DNA of 64,000 nt, from contig CBDDXD010000002.1 of the NCBI GenBank assembly GCA_965235415.1, positions 124,001 through 188,000 of the forward strand, written 5' to 3'. Positions 28,532-37,615 of the stretch are shown here, in pieces. The DNA comes from Fontibacterium subtropicum. Its GTDB lineage: Bacteria; Pseudomonadota; Alphaproteobacteria; Pelagibacterales; Pelagibacteraceae. The notes beneath the pieces are model-generated. The model had not been told where the DNA came from. It was given only the letters and a program-made list of their open reading frames with translations, and searched no databases. A program made the position numbers and the translations under genes. Every line of letters starts with the position of its first letter. Position 1 is the stretch's first letter.

Positions 28532-29556
28532 TGAATATATCTAAAGTTTCAAGTTCACAGATAGAAATTATTGAGAAAAATAATGACTATTTAAGTTTTT
28601 ATATAAAAAATAATTTAGTTTTAAGTAAAATCATTGGTGAGTTTGATTCCAATCTTAAAGAAATAGAAAATATTACTAATACGAAAATAAATTTAAGAGG
28701 AAATCTAATGATCGTTCGTGGTGATTTGAATAACAGACAGTCGGTCGTTCAAATTATGGATAATCTCATAGCAAAATTTGTAAACACTAACAGCATCGAA
28801 AAAGAAGACATAAAAACTATTTTTGATGTAACTAAAATGAATAGAGTGGATGCAAATCCTAATTCAATTTATGGTGATAATGATGCTATTAAAACATCAA
28901 AAAAAATTATTCTACCAAGATCAGAAAAACAAAAAATTTACGTTGATGCTTTAAAAAATCATAGAATTGTAATGGCATTAGGACCTGCTGGAACTGGAAA
29001 AACATTCTTGGCGGTTGCGGTAGCTGTTACTTTTTTATTAGAAGATAAAGTAAAAAAAATAATATTATCAAGACCTGCAGTGGAAGCTGGAGAAAATTTA
29101 GGTTTTTTACCCGGTGATATGAAAGATAAAATTGATCCTTATCTTATTCCTCTTTACGATTCTCTTTATGAACTATTAGGTTACGAAAAAATTCAAAGAA
29201 AAATAGAAGAGGGGATAATAGAAATTGCACCACTTGCGTTTATGCGTGGAAGAACGCTTAAAGACTCATTTGTCATATTAGATGAAGCACAAAATGCAAC
29301 GTTTACTCAAATTAAAATGTTTCTAACTAGACTTGGTAATAACTCAACAATGGTGATTAATGGAGATCCATCACAAGTTGATTTGGCAAAGTCAAAAGAG
29401 TCAGGACTTTATGAGACCACAAAAATTCTTAAAGATGTTAAAGAAATTAAAACTATAAACTTTGATCATAGCGATGTTATGAGACATCCTTTGGTTTCTA
29501 AAATTGTTAAGGCTTATGATGATTATAAAAAAAAAGAGCCAAATGGTAAAAGTTAA
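28531..29556 (+). CDS. PhoH-like ATPase (YbeZ type)
   Basis: 341 residues. An N-terminal KH-like segment (residues 1-95) precedes the PhoH ATPase domain. Walker A is LGPAGTGKTFLAV and Walker B is FVILDEAQNA. LTRLGNNSTMVINGDPSQVDL is split here as LTRLGNNSTMVINGDP and SQVDL. YbeZ partners YbeY in rRNA processing, and ybeY follows with a 14-base overlap, supporting that role. Confidence 0.94.
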   Translation: MNISKVSSSQIEIIEKNNDYLSFYIKNNLVLSKIIGEFDSNLKEIENITNTKINLRGNLMIVRGDLNNRQSVVQIMDNLIAKFVNTNSIEKEDIKTIFDVTKMNRVDANPNSIYGDNDAIKTSKKIILPRSEKQKIYVDALKNHRIVMALGPAGTGKTFLAVAVAVTFLLEDKVKKIILSRPAVEAGENLGFLPGDMKDKIDPYLIPLYDSLYELLGYEKIQRKIEEGIIEIAPLAFMRGRTLKDSFVILDEAQNATFTQIKMFLTRLGNNSTMVINGDPSQVDLAKSKESGLYETTKILKDVKEIKTINFDHSDVMRHPLVSKIVKAYDDYKKKEPNGKS

Positions 29557-30010
29557 TTTAGTTATTGATAATAAGAACTGGAAATCTAGATATCCTAAAA
29601 TTAATTTGTTTCTTAACAAAAGTATAAAAAAGATTTTATCATTTATTTTTTTATCTCGAGCAACTACCTTTGAAATATCTGTTCTTCTAACGGGTACAAA
29701 AAATATGAAGGGTCTTAATAAAAGATTTAGAAAAATAAATAAAGATACAGACGTTTTATCATTTCCAGCTGAGGAAAAAAAATTCTTTAAGAAGGATCTT
29801 AAATTTAATGAAAAAATTTACCTTGGAGATATAGCGTTAAGCTATGAATATATTGTCGCGATTATTAAAAAGCAGAATATAAGTTTTGATGATTATTTTA
29901 AAAAGATTTTAGTCCACGGTGTTTTGCATCTAATTGGTTATGAACATAATTCATTTAAAAAATATAAAAAAATGCATTTGTTAGAGCAAAAAATTATTAG
30001 AAATATTTAA
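29543..30010 (+). CDS. ybeY: Endoribonuclease YbeY (16S rRNA maturation)
   Basis: 155 residues from the ATG at 29,543 (MVKVNLVIDNKNW), which overlaps phoH by 14 bases; an upstream in-frame start at 29,504 adds no family residues. The zinc motif HGVLHLIGYEH near residues 125-135 matches HGxLHLxGYDH. The substrate-side block DTDVLSFPAEE is present. A CorC-type gene often found before lnt is missing here. Confidence 0.95.
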   Translation: MVKVNLVIDNKNWKSRYPKINLFLNKSIKKILSFIFLSRATTFEISVLLTGTKNMKGLNKRFRKINKDTDVLSFPAEEKKFFKKDLKFNEKIYLGDIALSYEYIVAIIKKQNISFDDYFKKILVHGVLHLIGYEHNSFKKYKKMHLLEQKIIRNI

Positions 30011-30018
30011 AACCAAAG

Positions 30019-31557
30019 ATGTCAAAAAAAAATATCTTTTTTTTTTATATTTTTTTATTGCTATTGGGTTCTCTATCTAGCTTTTCTTTACCTCCTTATA
30101 ATTTTATCTTTATAAATTTTATTACTTACTCTCTATTTTTGTATTTAATAATTCTGTTTAAAGAGAAAAGAGTTAAATTATCTAGTTTCTTTTTTTTAGG
30201 TTTTGCTTTTGGCTATGGATATTTTGTAAGTAGCCTTTACTGGGTAGCGCACTCATTAACTTTTGATAAACAGTTAACTTTTTTAATTCCCGTTGCCATA
30301 TTCGGTCTACCTATTTTACTTGCTGTATTTTACGGCTTTGCAGTACTCGTAATCCATTCTTTTATAAAAAGAGATTATATGTTTTTATTAATCTTTTCTA
30401 TTTCTTTATCTGTATTTGAATATTTACGAGGAATATTATTTACGGGATTTTCTTGGAATCTAATATCTTATTCATGGAGTTTTTCACTAGAGAACATTCA
30501 AATATTAAAATTTATTGGCACATATACTTTTAACTTTTTTAGCATTCTTATCTTTTCAATTTACTTTAATTCTTTATGGCCTTTGCAGTTTAAGAAAATA
30601 TTAATTAATTCTGTTTTTTTATTTAGTATTTTAATTTCTAATTACTTATTTGGAAAAATTATTATAAAAAATTCAGAGTTGAATCACTATAACGAAGTTA
30701 AAGTAAAAATAGTTCAGCCCAATATTGATATTGCAAAGACTTGGGGCATTGAAAATGAGAATAGAAATTTAATTTCTTTAATTAATCTTAGCAAAACTAA
30801 TAAAGATGAAAGAACTTTAATTGTTTGGCCCGAGGGGATGATCCAGCAGACCAATCCTAAAGATCTATATAAATATAAAGAATATTTTAATAAAAATTTT
30901 TCTAAAAATCATTTAGTGATTGTCGGCGTAACTAATCCAAGCATTTCTGGTAATAAAATTAATTTTTATAATTCCTTAGTGATACTGAATAATAATGCTG
31001 AAGTTGTTAGCGTTTACAACAAAATAAAACTTGTTCCATTTGGAGAATTTATCCCTTTTGAAAATTTATTAACAAAATGGGGATTAAAAAAAATCACATT
31101 TGGGTACAGTTCTTTCTCTTCAGGAAATGAAAGAAAAGAGATTAAAATATTTAATAATTTATCTTTCCTGCCTTTGCTTTGTTATGAAATAATTTATTCT
31201 GGAGATCTTAAACTTAATTCTAAAGAATATAATTTTATAATTAATATTTCAGAAGATGGTTGGTTTGGAGACTCAATTGGTCCTTATCAACATTTAACTC
31301 AAGCAGTTTTTAGAGCAGTAGAGCAAGGTGTTCCAATTGTAAGATCAACTAACAAAGGAATGTCTGCTTTTATTTCTCCAAATGGAAAAATTATAAATTC
31401 TTTAGAGTTAAATAAATCTGGATTTATTGATTTAAAATTGTCCTTTTTAAAAGGAAAAACCTTATTTTCTTTATTAGAAAACTATATTTTTTATTTTATA
31501 ATCTTCTTAAGTATTATATTCGTTATTGCTCTTAGAAAATTAAATAAGAATGGCTAA
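30019..31557 (+). CDS. lnt: Apolipoprotein N-acyltransferase
   Basis: 512 residues. Adds the third acyl chain to lipoproteins in the inner membrane. About seven N-terminal helices (residues 5-215) carry YFVSSLYWVAHSL, and one C-terminal helix ends the protein (residues 485-505). The nitrilase domain holds the Glu in VWPEGMI, the Lys in YNKIKLVPFGEFIPFE and the Cys in LLCYEIIYSG. It overlaps metK by 8 bases. Confidence 0.96.
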   Translation: MSKKNIFFFYIFLLLLGSLSSFSLPPYNFIFINFITYSLFLYLIILFKEKRVKLSSFFFLGFAFGYGYFVSSLYWVAHSLTFDKQLTFLIPVAIFGLPILLAVFYGFAVLVIHSFIKRDYMFLLIFSISLSVFEYLRGILFTGFSWNLISYSWSFSLENIQILKFIGTYTFNFFSILIFSIYFNSLWPLQFKKILINSVFLFSILISNYLFGKIIIKNSELNHYNEVKVKIVQPNIDIAKTWGIENENRNLISLINLSKTNKDERTLIVWPEGMIQQTNPKDLYKYKEYFNKNFSKNHLVIVGVTNPSISGNKINFYNSLVILNNNAEVVSVYNKIKLVPFGEFIPFENLLTKWGLKKITFGYSSFSSGNERKEIKIFNNLSFLPLLCYEIIYSGDLKLNSKEYNFIINISEDGWFGDSIGPYQHLTQAVFRAVEQGVPIVRSTNKGMSAFISPNGKIINSLELNKSGFIDLKLSFLKGKTLFSLLENYIFYFIIFLSIIFVIALRKLNKNG

Positions 31558-32713
31558 ACAAGATTATATATTTACCAGTGAATCAGTATCAGAGGGACAT
31601 CCCGATAAAGTTTGTGACATTATATCAGACTCAGTGCTTGATCTATATTTATCAAAATTTCCAGAAAGTAGAGTTGCTTGTGAAACTTTAGTAACTACAA
31701 ATACGGTTGTGATTGCTGGCGAAGTAAGAGGGCCCGACATAAAAAGCGATGAAATTGAAAAAGTTATTAGATCTAGAGTTAAAGATATTGGTTACGAACA
31801 AGAAGGTTTTCATTGGAAAAATTTAAAATTTACAAACTATCTTCATAGTCAATCACAAGACATAGCTGCAGGCGTTGATTCATCCGGTAATAAAGATGAA
31901 GGCGCAGGTGATCAAGGAATAATGTTTGGCTACGCCTGCACAGAAACAAAAGATCTGATGCCAGCACCGATAAGTTATTCTCACAAAGTTTTACAATTAA
32001 TGTCAGAAGCTAGAAAATCTGGAAAAGAAAAATTTTTAAGACCGGATTCAAAAAGCCAATTCTCAGTTATTTATGAAAAAGGAAAACCGAAAGCAATTTC
32101 TTCAATAGTTGTTTCAACACAACATGATGAGAGTGTTGATCAAGAAAAAGTTAAAGAAATTGTGCGTCCTTACGTTTTGTCTGTAATTCCAAAAGGATGG
32201 ATGTGTGATGAGAAACATTTTTATGTTAACCCAACGGGTAGATTTGTTATTGGTGGACCTGATGGTGATACAGGATTAACTGGTCGAAAAATTATCGTTG
32301 ATACTTATGGCGGAGCAGCGCCTCATGGCGGAGGAGCATTTTCAGGAAAAGATCCCACAAAAGTGGATCGATCAGCAGCTTACGTTGCAAGATATTTAGC
32401 AAAAAATATTGTTGCCGCAGGTGTTTCAGAAAAATGTTTAATTCAATTATCTTATGCAATTGGAGTGTCACAACCTCTTTCAATCTACATCGATTTATTT
32501 GATGGCGAAGATAAAAAATCAAAAAAGATTGAAGAAATTATTTCTAAAAATTTTAATTTAAGTCCAAGAGGTATTCGTGAGTTATTAAAACTTAATAAAC
32601 CAATTTACCAAAAAACAGCGGCCTACGGACATTTTGGCAGACAACCAGAGGACAATGGTTCTTTTAGCTGGGAAAAAATAGATTTAATTAAATATTTTCA
32701 ATCAAAAGTATAA
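31550..32713 (+). CDS. metK: S-adenosylmethionine synthetase
   Basis: 387 residues, usual length. Makes SAM from ATP and methionine. Signatures: FTSESVSEGHPDKVCD at the N-terminus, GAGDQGIMFGYA (ATP motif) and GGGAFSGKDPTKVDRSAAY. No SAM riboswitch is possible directly upstream because the start lies inside lnt. It supplies the SAM used by rsmI, miaB, trmB and ubiE in this window. Confidence 0.98.
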   Translation: MAKQDYIFTSESVSEGHPDKVCDIISDSVLDLYLSKFPESRVACETLVTTNTVVIAGEVRGPDIKSDEIEKVIRSRVKDIGYEQEGFHWKNLKFTNYLHSQSQDIAAGVDSSGNKDEGAGDQGIMFGYACTETKDLMPAPISYSHKVLQLMSEARKSGKEKFLRPDSKSQFSVIYEKGKPKAISSIVVSTQHDESVDQEKVKEIVRPYVLSVIPKGWMCDEKHFYVNPTGRFVIGGPDGDTGLTGRKIIVDTYGGAAPHGGGAFSGKDPTKVDRSAAYVARYLAKNIVAAGVSEKCLIQLSYAIGVSQPLSIYIDLFDGEDKKSKKIEEIISKNFNLSPRGIRELLKLNKPIYQKTAAYGHFGRQPEDNGSFSWEKIDLIKYFQSKV

Positions 32714-32714
32714 T

Positions 32715-33380
32715 TTGATCGACGACAAGAAAAAGATTTTTTTCGGAAGGTCAAAATCAAGAGCCTTATCCAAAAGTAAAAAATTTTTTTATGAAAACCA
32801 TAAAAAAGATTTTTTAGTTAATTTCGAAGACATAAAATTAATTAAAAATAAAGATTTTGTTTTAGAAATAGGATTTGGTTTAGGAGAAAATTTATTATTT
32901 CAAGCAAGTACTAATCCAAAAGATTATTTTATTGGAGTTGATCCGTTTGTTAATGGTGTAGCTAATATTATCCAAAAAGCTAAAGAATTAAACTTAAATA
33001 ACATTTCAATTTTAGATACACCGGTGCAAAAAGTTATAGATAATTTTTTAGATAATTTTTTTTCAAGAATTTTTATTTTATTTCCTGACCCATGGATGAA
33101 GAATAGGCAAAAAAAAAGAAGATTACTTAATTATTTATTTTTAGAAAAAATTTTAAAAAAGATGAAACTTAAATCGACGTTAATATTTATAACGGATGAT
33201 CAGGATTATTTTAATTACGTGTTAAAAGAGATTTCTTTATTAAAGAAAAAGAATGATACTTTTGAATACAGTTTGAACAACAAGCATCCCATAGTGGATA
33301 CAAAATACTTAAATAAAGCCAATAAATTAAAAAAAGATATTTATTTTTTAAATCTTGATAAGTTAAAAAATGTAGCATAG
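32715..33380 (+). CDS. trmB: tRNA (guanine-N7-)-methyltransferase
   Basis: 221 residues from a TTG one base after metK (MIDDKKKIFFGRSKSRALS). Forms m7G46 in tRNA. Motifs: FVLEIGFGLGENLLFQA (SAM site), YFIGVDPFVNGVANI, FILFPDPWMKNRQKKRRLL (catalytic and RNA-binding block) and a C-terminal ITDDQDYFNYV. In relatives rimP lies between trmB and nusA; here only 68 bases with a hairpin do. Confidence 0.95.
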   Translation: MIDDKKKIFFGRSKSRALSKSKKFFYENHKKDFLVNFEDIKLIKNKDFVLEIGFGLGENLLFQASTNPKDYFIGVDPFVNGVANIIQKAKELNLNNISILDTPVQKVIDNFLDNFFSRIFILFPDPWMKNRQKKRRLLNYLFLEKILKKMKLKSTLIFITDDQDYFNYVLKEISLLKKKNDTFEYSLNNKHPIVDTKYLNKANKLKKDIYFLNLDKLKNVA

Positions 33381-33407
33381 ATTAAAAGAAATTATTGAAA
33401 AGTACAG

Positions 33408-33431
33408 AATGGGCTTAGGCCCATTTTTTTT
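33408..33431 (+). terminator. Intrinsic terminator / possible attenuator before nusA
   Basis: AATGGGC, loop TTAG, GCCCATT, then a run of T to base 33,431. A 7-bp stem with at least eight T is a textbook intrinsic terminator. It begins 27 bases after the trmB stop. Only 17 bases, holding an AGGAAA ribosome-binding site, separate the T tract from the nusA ATG. That leaves no room for a promoter between, so nusA transcription must pass through the hairpin. Confidence 0.85.
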
Positions 33432-33448
33432 TACAGGAAACAAAACTA

Positions 33449-34993
33449 ATGTTAAATAACAGAGTTGATACAGTAGAACTAATAAGGATAGTTGATGCTG
33501 TAGCAAATGAAAAATCGATTGATAAAGAGCTTGTTATTACTTCTATGGAAGAAGCCATAGAGAAAGCTGCAAGAACTCGCTATGGACAAGAGAATAATAT
33601 TTATGTTTCAATTAATAGAGCCAATGGCCAAATTGAATTAGGCAGAAAATTAAAAGTTGTAGAAAATCCAGCAAATAGTCAAAACGAAATTAGTTTAAAG
33701 GAAGCTAAAAAGATCAAAGGTGATATTGCGCTAGATCAAGAAATTTTAGAGCCGTTACCACCAATTGATTTTGGTAGAATAGCTGCTCAAGCCGCGAAAC
33801 AAGTTATCACTCAAAAAGTAAGAGATGCAGAAAGAGAAAAACAATATAACGAATTTAAAGATAAGATTGGTGAAGTTTTAAGTGGAATTGTAAAAAGAAT
33901 AGAATTTGGAAATATCATCGTTGATTTGCAAAAAGCTGAATCAATTATTAAACGAGATGAATTAATCCCAAGAGAAAACATAAAAGTAGGTGATCGTGTC
34001 AAAGCTTATTGTTATGATGTAAGAAAAGAAGCAAAAGGTCCCCAAATATTTTTATCAAGAGCACATCCTCAATTTATGGCAAAACTATTTAAACTTGAAG
34101 TTCCAGAAATTTATGAGGGAACAATTGAAATTAAATCGGTAGCAAGAGATCCAGGAAGTAGAGCAAAAATTTGTGTCACATCAAAAGATAAATCTATAGA
34201 TCCAGTGGGCGCTTGTGTTGGTATGAGAGGAAGCAGAGTGCAAGCTGTTGTAAATGAATTACAAGGAGAAAAAATTGACATTATTCATTGGTCAGAAGAT
34301 CCAGCAACACTTGTGATTAATGCTTTAGCTCCTGCAGAAGTTCAAAAAGTAGTTTTAGATGAAGCTTCAAAAAGAATTGAAGTTGTAATTGATGAAAATA
34401 ATCTTAGCAAAGCAATTGGAAGACGAGGACAAAATGTAAGACTTGCTTCTAAGTTAATGAATTATGAGATTGATATTTTAACAGATCAAGAAGAAACAGA
34501 AAAAAGACAATCAGAATTTAAAATTAAAACAAAGAGATTTATTGAAAGTTTAGAAATAGACGAAATGATGGCGCAACTTTTAGTATTAGAAGGATTTTCT
34601 TCAATTAAAGAAATCGATGGAGCTCCTTTAGAAGAAATTACTAAGATTGATGGTTTTGATGCAGAGACAGCAAAAGAGTTAAAAGAAAGAGCAAAAGAAT
34701 ATTTAGAAACAGAGTCTAAAGAAATATCAAATAGAGTTAAAGAATTAGGCATTCAGGATGATCTTATGAATCATCCAGGATTATCACTTGGAATGCTTTT
34801 AACCTTAGGTGAAAAAAATATTAAAACTTTAGCTGATTTTGCAGATTTATCTGTTGATGAAATCTTAGGTGGATACGATGAAGTTAAAGGAAAGAGAGTA
34901 GAATTTGAGGGAATTCTTCAAAATTTCGATATCATAAGAGCCGAGGCTGAGCGCCTAATAATGAGTGCTAGAGAAAAAGTTTTTAACAAATAA
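33449..34993 (+). CDS. nusA: Transcription termination/antitermination factor NusA
   Basis: 514 residues. Binds RNA polymerase and nascent RNA to modulate pausing and termination. Order: N-terminal polymerase-binding domain (1-130), S1 (GEVLSGIVKRIEFGNIIVDL), KH1 (DPVGACVGMRGSRVQAV) and KH2 (LSKAIGRRGQNVRLAS). Two C-terminal helix-hairpin-helix repeats follow (FSSIKEIDGAPLEEITKIDG is one). First gene of nusA-infB-rbfA-truB-rpsO-pnp. The usual ylxR between nusA and infB is absent. Confidence 0.98.
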   Translation: MLNNRVDTVELIRIVDAVANEKSIDKELVITSMEEAIEKAARTRYGQENNIYVSINRANGQIELGRKLKVVENPANSQNEISLKEAKKIKGDIALDQEILEPLPPIDFGRIAAQAAKQVITQKVRDAEREKQYNEFKDKIGEVLSGIVKRIEFGNIIVDLQKAESIIKRDELIPRENIKVGDRVKAYCYDVRKEAKGPQIFLSRAHPQFMAKLFKLEVPEIYEGTIEIKSVARDPGSRAKICVTSKDKSIDPVGACVGMRGSRVQAVVNELQGEKIDIIHWSEDPATLVINALAPAEVQKVVLDEASKRIEVVIDENNLSKAIGRRGQNVRLASKLMNYEIDILTDQEETEKRQSEFKIKTKRFIESLEIDEMMAQLLVLEGFSSIKEIDGAPLEEITKIDGFDAETAKELKERAKEYLETESKEISNRVKELGIQDDLMNHPGLSLGMLLTLGEKNIKTLADFADLSVDEILGGYDEVKGKRVEFEGILQNFDIIRAEAERLIMSAREKVFNK

Positions 34994-35014
34994 TAAACTC
35001 GCTTTTAGAAAAAC

Positions 35015-37231
35015 ATGGACGTTAAAGACAAAAAGAAAAAGCTTACATTAAAAAACTTTAGTGGTGGATCAGCAGCAGTTTCAAGTTATGCAAAAGGCGC
35101 TGGCAATAAGTCTGTTTTAGTTGAAAAAAAGAAAAATAGATCTATAGATGCAACTTATTCCGTTGATAAAGCAAAAGCTTCTGTAGCACCCCAAGATACC
35201 GTAAAAACAAAAGTCTTAACAAAAGAAGATACTGCAAAAGCACAAAAAGCTGCACAAGAATGGGCGAGAAAGAAAATTCAAGAAGAACTTGAAATTGATA
35301 ATAGTAAAAAATTAATAAAAAAAAATCACGGTAAAAAAAGAGAATATAAACTTACATTATCAAAAGCTCTTACCGATGCCGATGAAGATGAAAAACAAAG
35401 AAGTTTAGCTTCTTTTAAAAGAGCCAGAGAAAAAGAAAAAAAATTGCAAGTATCTGATGACTCATCTGCAGAGGTAAAAAAAGTTTCTAGGGAAGTTACA
35501 GTTCCTAATTTAATTACCATTCAAGATCTTGCAAATAGAATGGCAGAAAAAGCAAGTTCAATTATTAAATTTTTATTTGAAAAAAATGTAAAAGTTACAA
35601 TTAATCATACGATCGATAAAGATACAGCTGAGTATATTGTTAGTTCATTTGGACATAAGGTTGTTAAAGATAATCAAATTGATGATGAATTATCTAAATT
35701 AAAAAAATTAAAAGAAGAAGAGGATACTTATTCTAGACCACCAGTTGTAACTGTGATGGGTCATGTTGATCATGGGAAAACTTCATTATTAGATGCATTA
35801 CGAGAAACAAATGTTGTTGCTACCGAGCATGGTGGAATAACTCAACACATAGGAGCTTATCAAGTGTTCACAGACAATAATAAATGGATGACATTTATCG
35901 ATACACCAGGTCACGCAGCTTTTACTGAAATGAGGGCTAGAGGTTCTAAAATTACCGATATTGTTGTTTTAGTTGTTGCCGCAAATGATGGAATTAAACC
36001 ACAAACTATAGAAGCGATACAACATGCAAAAGCAGCAAAAGTTCCAATTATAGTAGCAATTAATAAATGTGATATTCATGGCGTAGATAAACAAAAAGTT
36101 AGAAATCAATTATTAGAACATGAACTTGTGGTTGAGGAACTGGGAGGAGATGTTCAATGCGTTGAAATATCCGCATTAAAAAAAACAAATTTAGATAAAT
36201 TAAAAGAAGCGATTATATTACAAGCAGAAATTTTAAATCATAAAACTAATCCAAATGTACCTGCCCAAGGTATAGTTATTGAATCAAAATTGGACAAAGG
36301 CAAAGGACCCGTGTCGACAATTTTAATCACAAGAGGAACTTTAAAAAGAGGCGATTTCTTTGTGAGTGGTATGCAGTGGGGAAAAATTAGAGCTATGAAT
36401 AATTTTAAAGGTGAATTAGTTAATGAAGCAACACCTTCAATGCCTGTCGAAATTATTGGTTTAACAGGGGTATCTGAAGCTGGAGATGATTTTTTAGTTT
36501 TAGACAATGAGTCAAAAGCAAAAGAAATTAACAAACATAGAATTGAACAAGGAAAATCTAAAAAAATTAGTGCTCTTGTTAAGAAAAATGATGTTTTTGG
36601 AGATGTTGATAAACAAAAAGAATTATCAATTATCATTAAAAGTGACGTACATGGATCCGCGGAGGCATTATCCAATGCTATATTGAAAATTCAACATGAT
36701 GAAGTGAAACCAGTTATTGTTTTATCATCTGTTGGAGCTATTACGGAAACAGACGTTTCTTTAGCTAAGGCTTCTAATGCTGTTTTGATTGGTTTTAATA
36801 TTAAACCTAATAAAGAGGCAAAAGACCTTGCAACAAAATTAGGTGTAAATGTTTTATACTTTAATATTATTTATGAAGCGATTGAGCACATTACTAAAGC
36901 CCTTTCAGGTTTATTAGCGCCAGAAATTAATGAACAAGTATTAGGACAGTGTGAAATATTGCAAGTATTTAAATCTTCAAAAGCTGGAAAAGTTGCAGGT
37001 ATTAAAGTTACAGAGGGTTCAATTGTTAATAATTCAGATGTTAGAATTATTAGAGATGGCAGCGTTGTTTATACTGGAAAAATTGTTTCGCTTTACAGAG
37101 AAAAAAATGAAGTGAAAGAAATTAAAGCAGGAATTGAAGGAGGGGTTGCTTTTAAAGACTTCTTGGATTTTAAAGAAAAAGATATTATTGAAGTTTTCTC
37201 AGTAGTTCAGAGCGCTAGAACAATAAATTAA
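35015..37231 (+). CDS. infB: Translation initiation factor IF-2
   Basis: 738 residues, shorter than the E. coli form because the charged N-terminal linker is reduced (residues 1-160). The IF2N helix bundle (TIQDLANRMAEKASSIIKFL) precedes the GTPase domain: G1 GHVDHGKTSLLDAL, G3 DTPGHAAF and G4 NKCD. The C-terminal domains that bind fMet-tRNA follow (VFKSSKAGKVAGIKVTEG). It lies 21 bases after nusA and 6 before rbfA. Confidence 0.98.
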   Translation: MDVKDKKKKLTLKNFSGGSAAVSSYAKGAGNKSVLVEKKKNRSIDATYSVDKAKASVAPQDTVKTKVLTKEDTAKAQKAAQEWARKKIQEELEIDNSKKLIKKNHGKKREYKLTLSKALTDADEDEKQRSLASFKRAREKEKKLQVSDDSSAEVKKVSREVTVPNLITIQDLANRMAEKASSIIKFLFEKNVKVTINHTIDKDTAEYIVSSFGHKVVKDNQIDDELSKLKKLKEEEDTYSRPPVVTVMGHVDHGKTSLLDALRETNVVATEHGGITQHIGAYQVFTDNNKWMTFIDTPGHAAFTEMRARGSKITDIVVLVVAANDGIKPQTIEAIQHAKAAKVPIIVAINKCDIHGVDKQKVRNQLLEHELVVEELGGDVQCVEISALKKTNLDKLKEAIILQAEILNHKTNPNVPAQGIVIESKLDKGKGPVSTILITRGTLKRGDFFVSGMQWGKIRAMNNFKGELVNEATPSMPVEIIGLTGVSEAGDDFLVLDNESKAKEINKHRIEQGKSKKISALVKKNDVFGDVDKQKELSIIIKSDVHGSAEALSNAILKIQHDEVKPVIVLSSVGAITETDVSLAKASNAVLIGFNIKPNKEAKDLATKLGVNVLYFNIIYEAIEHITKALSGLLAPEINEQVLGQCEILQVFKSSKAGKVAGIKVTEGSIVNNSDVRIIRDGSVVYTGKIVSLYREKNEVKEIKAGIEGGVAFKDFLDFKEKDIIEVFSVVQSARTIN

Positions 37232-37237
37232 TTTATC

Positions 37238-37615
37238 ATGAACATTCATTTAAGCGATCAGCCTTTTTCCCAAAGGCAATTAAGAGTGGGCGAATTATTA
37301 AAACAGTTACTTGGAAATCTCTTTTTAAAAGAAGAAGTGGCTTTGCCAAATATTAATACAAGGGTGATTACAGTTTCAGAGGTTAGAATGAGTCCAGACT
37401 TAAAACACGCAAAAGTATTTGTGATGCCACTTGGAGGTAAAAATTCTGAATTTATCTTACAATCTCTTATTAATTATAGCAGTTTAATTAAAAAAGAAAT
37501 GTCACGTAATTGGAAAAATAAATTTCTTCCTAATCTCCATTTTGTATTAGATGAATCTTTTGATTATGCAGAAAAGATTGAAAAATTAATTATTAAGACA
37601 CACGAAAATGATTGA
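37238..37615 (+). CDS. rbfA: Ribosome-binding factor A
   Basis: 125 residues. A KH-fold protein for 30S maturation and cold adaptation. Visible family text: FSQRQLRVGELLKQLLGNLF, ITVSEVRMSPDLKHAKVFVMP and LPNLHFVLDESFDYAEKIEKL. Its stop lies inside truB (8-base overlap). Confidence 0.95.
   Translation: MNIHLSDQPFSQRQLRVGELLKQLLGNLFLKEEVALPNINTRVITVSEVRMSPDLKHAKVFVMPLGGKNSEFILQSLINYSSLIKKEMSRNWKNKFLPNLHFVLDESFDYAEKIEKLIIKTHEND

Noticed and set aside
31361..31549. SAM riboswitch ahead of metK
   Set aside because: The stretch is lnt coding sequence and metK starts inside lnt, so no independent leader exists.
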